The position numbers and the translations under genes were made by a program. A stretch of DNA of 64,000 nucleotides from Cricetibacter osteomyelitidis. GTDB lineage: Bacteria; Pseudomonadota; Gammaproteobacteria; Enterobacterales; Pasteurellaceae. Positions 58,030-64,000 of this stretch are shown piece after piece; position 1 is the first letter of the stretch, and each line of letters opens with the position of its first letter. The notes beneath the pieces were generated by a model, which made no database searches, was not told the DNA's origin, and worked only from the letters and a program-made list of their open reading frames with translations. Where the stretch lies: positions 1 to 64,000 of the forward strand of contig NZ_SLYB01000004.1 in NCBI RefSeq assembly GCF_004340985.1, in the 5' to 3' direction.

Positions 58030-58422
58030 ATTATTTCCTTCTATGTTCGTTAAATGTATTGTATTAATTAAGTATAGTATAAAAATACTACATTTTAGTT
58101 ACTGAAAAAATTTATTCTTAGTAACATTCAAAACTCTTTTTCCCCTATTAGCTTTAAGCACATTATTTTCAAATAATTTCCTGACCGATAAGGTTCTTTC
58201 ATACCCTGTGTCTGATAGAACGCTTGATTGGAAATCGAATCAATAAAGTTGGGTTGCCGACGTTTAAATCCGAGCGGTGCAGGAGTAATAAATTTCCGGC
58301 ATTTGGGCAATTTTTGAAAAACTCATCCCGAAAATTTGATGGTGCACCGACTTAAGTGCAAGCGGTAACAACCGTAGTAAATAATAAAAGTGCGGTGCTT
58401 TTTTGCAAAATTTTTAAATATT
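58030..58422. other. non-coding, probably degraded region upstream of vgrG
   Basis: About 390 bp without a convincing gene. A 60-residue minus-strand frame (58310-58128, starting MPKCRKFITPAPLGFK) has no recognisable features. The AT-rich part next to vgrG (58040-58100) is the likely vgrG promoter. One Hin-type uptake signal (near 58389) and one CAAGCGGT (near 58359) are present. Confidence 0.5.
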
Positions 58423-58560
58423 TCATCTGTAAGTGACTCCCATATCATTATGCTCTGCATAGAGTTTATCAATATTGCTTACGCCGTTAGAACTTTTTCC
58501 GGCTTCATCGTTATATAAATCATTGCCTATGTCCGCGAAAAACACACTGATTTGATCTGC
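58423..58560 (-). pseudogene. relic of a possible DUF2235/Tle1-type effector
   Basis: A 44-codon frame ending at TGA 58425-58423 reads ISVFFADIGNDLYNDEAG and then SNGVSNIDKLYAEHND. This spacing is like the DUF2235 (Tle1 phospholipase) start, where VFFDGTGNN, ND and SN-xx-xLY are conserved, with DGTGNN changed to ADIGND. It is cut off upstream by an IS-like inverted repeat. Its position next to vgrG supports a dead T6SS effector. Based on motif memory only. Confidence 0.4.
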
Positions 58561-58628
58561 CCCAAAAAGTTAGACTCTAATTATAGGACTGATTTCAGGC
58601 TAGATGTGTAGTCCAACTTTTTTGGGGC
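58559..58628. mobile_element. IS-like inverted-repeat remnant
   Basis: GCCCCAAAAAGTTAGAC (58559-58575) and GTCCAACTTTTTTGGGGC (58611-58628) are near-perfect inverted repeats resembling the ends of IS3-group elements, with only ~35 bp between. It is either an internally deleted IS/MITE or simply a strong terminator hairpin. Confidence 0.45.
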
Positions 58629-58665
58629 TGTTCAAAATTAACCGCACTTTTTTTCAATAAAAACG

Positions 58666-59421
58666 CTATTTCTGACTACAAACCGCAATAAAATTCAATT
58701 TATGCTCCGGATTGTTGAAGGTTTTAAACATTTTTTTGAATGTTTCTCGATTTTCTGATTTTATTGCATTTTTTACAATTTTCATTGTGCCGAGTACACC
58801 TTCGTCGTAGAGCATGCCTTTTGGTGAAAGTAGGGTCATTTCACCGGAAAAGGTATCCACATTGCGGAAACCGCTTTCAGTAAACACCGATTTCCAGCCT
58901 TCTTTGCTCAGCGGTGTGACGGTAATATTAATGGCATCCCGTAATTGTTCGATTACGGGCTCGCTATCTTCCGTGGTTAACATAACATCGTGGGTTAATA
59001 AAAAACCACCCGGTTTTAACACACGGAAATACTCGGCGATGGCTTTCATTTTTGCTTGTAACGGTAGCATAGTGAGCATTGCTTCGTTAATAACAATATC
59101 AAAACTATTATCGTCAAAAGGCAATTTCATTGCATTGGCACGCTGTACGTGAATTTTATCTTCTAAGCCGTTAGCTTTAATATTCGCTTTGGCCTTTTCC
59201 AACGCTACTTCGTCCAAATCTACACCTTCAATATGACAGCCGAACCGTTTAGCCAGCCCGATGGCTGTTGTTCCCATATTACAGGCCACTTCTAATACTT
59301 TTTTATTTGCATTGAAATCACCGTTGGCAATCAACCAATCCGTTGCTTTTTTGCCACCCGGACGCAAACGGGTTTTGCCTAAACGGGCTAAAAAATTATG
59401 ACCGATTTCATCTTTTTTCAT
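58666..59421 (-). CDS. class I SAM-dependent methyltransferase
   Basis: A 251-aa cytoplasmic protein with SAM motif I VLEVACNMGTTAIGLAKRFG, an acidic motif II (GVDLDEVAL) and FDIVINEAMLTML as the post-motif region. The C-terminal third has no domain I recognise. The substrate is unknown; a small molecule is likely by resemblance to ubiquinone/sarcosine-type methyltransferases. A single gene separated from purB by a terminator. Confidence 0.82.
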   Translation of the reverse strand: MKKDEIGHNFLARLGKTRLRPGGKKATDWLIANGDFNANKKVLEVACNMGTTAIGLAKRFGCHIEGVDLDEVALEKAKANIKANGLEDKIHVQRANAMKLPFDDNSFDIVINEAMLTMLPLQAKMKAIAEYFRVLKPGGFLLTHDVMLTTEDSEPVIEQLRDAINITVTPLSKEGWKSVFTESGFRNVDTFSGEMTLLSPKGMLYDEGVLGTMKIVKNAIKSENRETFKKMFKTFNNPEHKLNFIAVCSQK

Positions 59422-59497
59422 GATTGACTCCTAAAATAAAAACGATTATTAATTCGGCTATTCTACACGCTTTACCCATAAGAAAAAAACACAAAAA

Positions 59498-59535
59498 AAG
59501 TGCGGTTAAAACTTTTTTAGTTTTAACCGCACTTC
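59498..59535. terminator. inverted uptake-signal terminator after purB
   Basis: AAGTGCGGTTAAAACT and AGTTTTAACCGCACTT form a perfect long stem with a T-rich loop, just downstream of the purB stop. Confidence 0.8.
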
Positions 59536-59556
59536 GTACTTATCCAGTTATATTAA

Positions 59557-60939
<1,383 letters not shown>

Positions 60940-60945
60940 TTAAAA

Positions 60946-61572
60946 TTAAAGCGATGATAAAATCTGTTGTGCCTGTGTAGCGATTTTGCGGCGTGAAAAG
61001 AGCATTTGCCATTTAGTGCCGCCTACCTGTCGCCACAATACAGCCGCCCGCATTCCTGCAAGCAAACAAGCCCGCACGCGGCTTTGCATTGCAGGTTGTT
61101 GTAAATAAAGTGCCGAACCGGTAACATTAATACGGCTGCCCAGCGGACTTATCACATCCACATAAATACCGCCTAAAATATCAATCATATTTTGATCGGT
61201 CAGCTCAAAAAGTGCGGTCTGATTCGGCAAATATTGCATGCGACGGGCAAGTTCCGATTTGGCTTCGGGATTCTTATTTAATTTGCCTTCAAGTGCCAAT
61301 AAACTCAGCCAATAACGCCCGACTTCCATCTCCAATTCACCGGCATTGCCGTTGTTGATTTGCTCCAATAAAGTCGTTAATCCTAAATGTAAATTAGCTT
61401 CATTGCCACCAAATACATGGAGTGTATTTTTCGGGCTTGTCACCAGCAAAGTTTGCAGAGATTGTTCAAAAGCCTCCAAGTCTGCCTGTCCCTTGTGAGC
61501 AAACTGCTGCACAAGCTTTGCCGCCTGACAAATGCCGGCTAATGCCAGGGTGATATCATAAAAATTGGCCAT
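60946..61572 (-). CDS. hflD: HflD, high-frequency lysogenization protein homologue
   Basis: A 208-aa helical protein ([20 protein letters not shown] start, [34 protein letters not shown]). In E. coli it interacts with phage lambda CII at the membrane; its cellular role is unclear. Its genome position before purB is conserved. Confidence 0.93.
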   Translation of the reverse strand: MANFYDITLALAGICQAAKLVQQFAHKGQADLEAFEQSLQTLLVTSPKNTLHVFGGNEANLHLGLTTLLEQINNGNAGELEMEVGRYWLSLLALEGKLNKNPEAKSELARRMQYLPNQTALFELTDQNMIDILGGIYVDVISPLGSRINVTGSALYLQQPAMQSRVRACLLAGMRAAVLWRQVGGTKWQMLFSRRKIATQAQQILSSL

Positions 61573-61658
61573 TGAACATTCCGCATGATGAAAGAATAAA
61601 AGAAATCATAAAATCGGCGGGTAATATAGCATTTATTGGGGATTTTTTAAAGTTCAGG

Positions 61659-62378
61659 TTAAATGAAATTATATCCGGCAAGCAAATCCTGCCAGTTTTG
61701 TTCGGTAAACTGAATATTCATACGTTCCACTTCTTTCACAAAAGAGCGGTGTAATCTTTGTAAATTTTCAGCTTTCCAAAAATTTCCTGATTTTTCACCG
61801 CACTTATCAAAATCAATCAGCCAGATTTTACGATTTTCCTGTACAAGAATATTGTGAGCATTCAGATCCGTGTGGCAGATTTGCAAATCGTGTAATTGGC
61901 GGATCACCCGGCCAATCTTCTGCCACTGTGTTTGTGCTAATGTGGCTTGTTGTAAAAGTGCGGTCAAATCTTGGGCGTTTTCGATCCGCTGCGTTAAAAT
62001 ATCTGCTTGATAGCAGATACCTGCTTTTCCTTTAGTGACTTTTGCCCCAATCGGTTTGGGCACCGGGATTCCTGTTTGATGTAATTGATTTAACAAATGA
62101 AATTCTGCAAAGCTACGAGTGGAATTAAGCTGAGAAAAAGGATAACGATCTTTCACGATTTTGCCGAATAACCCGCCGCGGTAATAATGACGCAAAGCGG
62201 TGTTCATGCCAAACAAATCATCAGATTGAATAAACCAGGTGGTTCCCCGCCCTTTTGCCGAACCAAGAATACGATGTTGGGCCTGCCAATAATCCGCATT
62301 AAAAAATTGGTTTTGATCGGGCAATGAACGCACAATATTAAGCAGAAAAAAACTATTTTCCTGTTGAAATTCAATCAT
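61659..62378 (-). CDS. kdkA: 3-deoxy-D-manno-octulosonic acid kinase
   Basis: A 239-aa protein-kinase-fold enzyme that phosphorylates the single Kdo of Haemophilus-type LPS at O-4. GSAKGRGTTWF and LRHYYRGGLFGKI form the N-lobe. HTDLNAHNILV is the catalytic loop, and LIDFDKCG carries the metal-binding Asp. It is divergent from opsX, with which it is functionally paired. Confidence 0.95.
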   Translation of the reverse strand: MIEFQQENSFFLLNIVRSLPDQNQFFNADYWQAQHRILGSAKGRGTTWFIQSDDLFGMNTALRHYYRGGLFGKIVKDRYPFSQLNSTRSFAEFHLLNQLHQTGIPVPKPIGAKVTKGKAGICYQADILTQRIENAQDLTALLQQATLAQTQWQKIGRVIRQLHDLQICHTDLNAHNILVQENRKIWLIDFDKCGEKSGNFWKAENLQRLHRSFVKEVERMNIQFTEQNWQDLLAGYNFI

Positions 62379-62458
62379 AAAACACCTATGTTGCGGGTAG
62401 CTAATTTCGCTATTCTACTTTAGAATAATGAAAAATCCCACTATACGAGCAAAAATTT

Positions 62459-63502
62459 ATGCCTTTGTTTACTGAACCGCCGAAATCTCTTTGTATTTTA
62501 AGACTTTCCGCCATTGGCGATGTGTGCCACGCCGTTTCCGCCGTGCAGCAAATTCAACAGTATTGGCCGCAAACCAACATCACTTGGATTCTCGGAAAAA
62601 CCGAATATCAATTATTGCGAGGTTTGGAAAATGTCGAATTTGTGGTATTCAATAAAAAACAAGGTTGGAAAGGAATTTTTGCTTTATGGAAACAATTGAA
62701 AAATCAACACTTTGATGCCCTGCTCAATATGCAGACAGCATTTCGTGCTTCAATGATTTCTCTTGGAATTAAAGCAAAATATAAGATTGGTTTCGGTAAA
62801 AAACGCTCACGGGAAATGCAACGATTATTTGTTAATCGTCAAATCGCCGATCCGCAAAATCCCCATGTACTTGACGGCTTTTTAGCCTTTGTGACATATC
62901 TCGGCGTGCCGACACATCAACCTGCGTGGTCAATGCCCATCAGTGAATCCGATCGTAAAGCGGTACGGCAATATATTGATCCTGCAAGGAAAAATTTAAT
63001 CATTTCACCTTGCTCCAGCAAAGCGGAAAAGGATTGGCTGACCGAACGTTATGCGGAAATAGCCAATATTGCTCATCGACAAAATATCAATGTGATCTTA
63101 TGCGGTTCATCGGCAAAACGGGAAATGGAAATTATCGAAAAAATCACCGCACTTTGTGAATTTATTCCCACTAATTTAGCCGGGAAAACCGATTTAAAAC
63201 AACTCACGGCGTTGATTGGAATGGCGGATTTAGTGATTTCCCCCGACTCCGGTCCGGCACATATGGCCACGACCCAAGGCACACCAGTGATCGGTTTATA
63301 TGCCTATCACAACCCGCTTCGCACAGGGCCTTATAATAATCTCGCCAATGTGATTTCCGTGTACGAAAAAAACGTACAAAAAGAATACGGAAGACCCTCA
63401 GACCAACTGCCTTGGGCAACCAAACTCCAAGGCAAAAATTTAATGGCGGAAATTCAGGTGGGTGATGTGGAGAGAGAAATGAAAAAATTGTTATCAATAT
63501 AA
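62459..63502 (+). CDS. opsX: LPS heptosyltransferase I, OpsX type
   Basis: A 347-aa GT9 enzyme. RLSAIGDVCHAVSAVQQIQ at the N-terminus, ISPCSSKAEKDW and ISPDSGPAHMATTQGTPVIG are typical of Haemophilus OpsX, which adds heptose to the phosphorylated Kdo made by KdkA. It faces kdkA with an 80-bp shared promoter region. It differs clearly from the WaaC-type gene at 1.5-2.5 kb. Confidence 0.93.
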   Translation: MPLFTEPPKSLCILRLSAIGDVCHAVSAVQQIQQYWPQTNITWILGKTEYQLLRGLENVEFVVFNKKQGWKGIFALWKQLKNQHFDALLNMQTAFRASMISLGIKAKYKIGFGKKRSREMQRLFVNRQIADPQNPHVLDGFLAFVTYLGVPTHQPAWSMPISESDRKAVRQYIDPARKNLIISPCSSKAEKDWLTERYAEIANIAHRQNINVILCGSSAKREMEIIEKITALCEFIPTNLAGKTDLKQLTALIGMADLVISPDSGPAHMATTQGTPVIGLYAYHNPLRTGPYNNLANVISVYEKNVQKEYGRPSDQLPWATKLQGKNLMAEIQVGDVEREMKKLLSI

Positions 63503-63508
63503 AAACAG

Positions 63509-63530
63509 TGCCCTGATTATCGCAGGGCAT
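63509..63530. terminator. bidirectional terminator between opsX and eda
   Basis: TGCCCTG (63509-63515) pairs with CAGGGCA (63523-63529), with T/A-rich flanks on both sides. Confidence 0.75.
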
Positions 63531-63535
63531 TTCAA

Positions 63536-64000
63536 CTACTTAATTACTTCAACCGCTTCTTTCGCCAATCGACCGATTTCGATCCAGTTTTTCGCTTTAA
63601 TCAACGCTTTATCCACAAACCACGAACCACCGCAAGCGACCACATTCGGAATGGCGAGATAATCATTAATATTCGCCACACTGATACCGCCCGTCGGCAT
63701 AATTTGCAGATTGCCATAAGGCCCGAGCAATGCCTTAATCATTTTCACACCGCCGCTGGCTTCTGCGGGGAAAAATTTTACCGCGTTTAATCCCATATCC
63801 ATTGCCGCTTCAATAGACATTGGATTGTTCACTCCTGGTGTAATTGGAAAATTCAAATCTTGGCATAATTGCACAATTTTCGGATTAAACCCCGGTGTGA
63901 CCACAAAATCCGCTCCCGCATTTTTGGCTTTGACCGCTTGTTCAGAGGTCAACACCGTGCCGGCTGCAATTAAAATCTCGGGTGCGTGTTGGCGGAGTAA
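63536..64000 (-). CDS. eda: KHG/KDPG aldolase, 3' part
   Basis: The 5' end lies beyond the window; 154 codons are visible, from LLRQHAPEILIAAGTV to the stop. It cleaves 2-keto-3-deoxy-6-phosphogluconate to pyruvate and glyceraldehyde-3-phosphate. GADFVVTPGFN, the Schiff-base Lys in NAVKFFPAEASGG and MPTGGIS are conserved. It converges on opsX. Confidence 0.95.
   Translation of the reverse strand, partial: LLRQHAPEILIAAGTVLTSEQAVKAKNAGADFVVTPGFNPKIVQLCQDLNFPITPGVNNPMSIEAAMDMGLNAVKFFPAEASGGVKMIKALLGPYGNLQIMPTGGISVANINDYLAIPNVVACGGSWFVDKALIKAKNWIEIGRLAKEAVEVIK

Noticed and set aside
58128..58310. 60-residue frame between vgrG and the effector relic
   Set aside because: No recognisable motif or start signal; it could be part of the degraded strip but I cannot support a gene.

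Overview
The window is chromosomal DNA of a Pasteurellaceae bacterium. The 9-bp uptake signal of the Haemophilus influenzae (Hin) type, AAGTGCGGT, occurs dozens of times on both strands, often as inverted pairs that double as terminators. Gene content and order (opsX-kdkA, slmA-dut-coaBC, rpmB-rpmG, accB-accC near yhdT-panF-prmA) also fit this family. I cannot assign a species; Aggregatibacter, Pasteurella or a relative are all possible.

Layout. 1-7.1 kb: an LPS inner-core block on the minus strand (hldD, waaF, waaC, glmU) facing two glycosyltransferase genes on the plus strand. 7.1-20.7 kb: housekeeping genes (crp, yheU, slmA, dut, coaBC, radC, rpmBG, argG, a YeeZ-like reductase, fadIJ, smpB, a polar amino-acid/cystine ABC transporter). 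21-29.7 kb: gdhA, a SLC13/DASS transporter, prmA, panF-yhdT, a lipoprotein, accBC, aroQ. 29.8-39.5 kb: two sugar islands under apparent CRP control. These are a sorbitol PTS operon carrying a fructose-6-phosphate aldolase (srlA-E-B-D-fsa-M-R), and a deoxyribose locus (deoQ, deoC, and divergent deoK-deoP-deoX).

39.6-58.0 kb is the accessory region and the most interesting part. It is an orphan VgrG island of a type VI secretion system: vgrG, a DUF4123 adaptor gene, a 454-aa effector with an HEAGH zinc-protease motif, and its lipoprotein immunity gene. These are followed by seven more cassettes, each an N-terminally truncated copy of the toxin plus a divergent immunity lipoprotein. Next come a 948-aa VasX-like membrane toxin and a truncated second copy of its tail, each with a damaged multi-pass membrane protein gene as presumed immunity. 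Ten copies of a roughly 63-bp inverted-repeat element, built from two opposed uptake signals, separate the cassettes. The layout reads as a toxin/immunity library put together by transformation and homologous recombination: constant ends, variable middles, and uptake signals at every joint.

58.0-64 kb: a degraded strip with a possible DUF2235/Tle1 effector relic and an IS-like inverted repeat, then a methyltransferase, purB, hflD, kdkA, opsX and the 3' part of eda. Having waaC plus opsX/kdkA in one window suggests two heptosyltransferase-I enzymes and so possibly two inner-core LPS glycoforms, as known in Pasteurella multocida.
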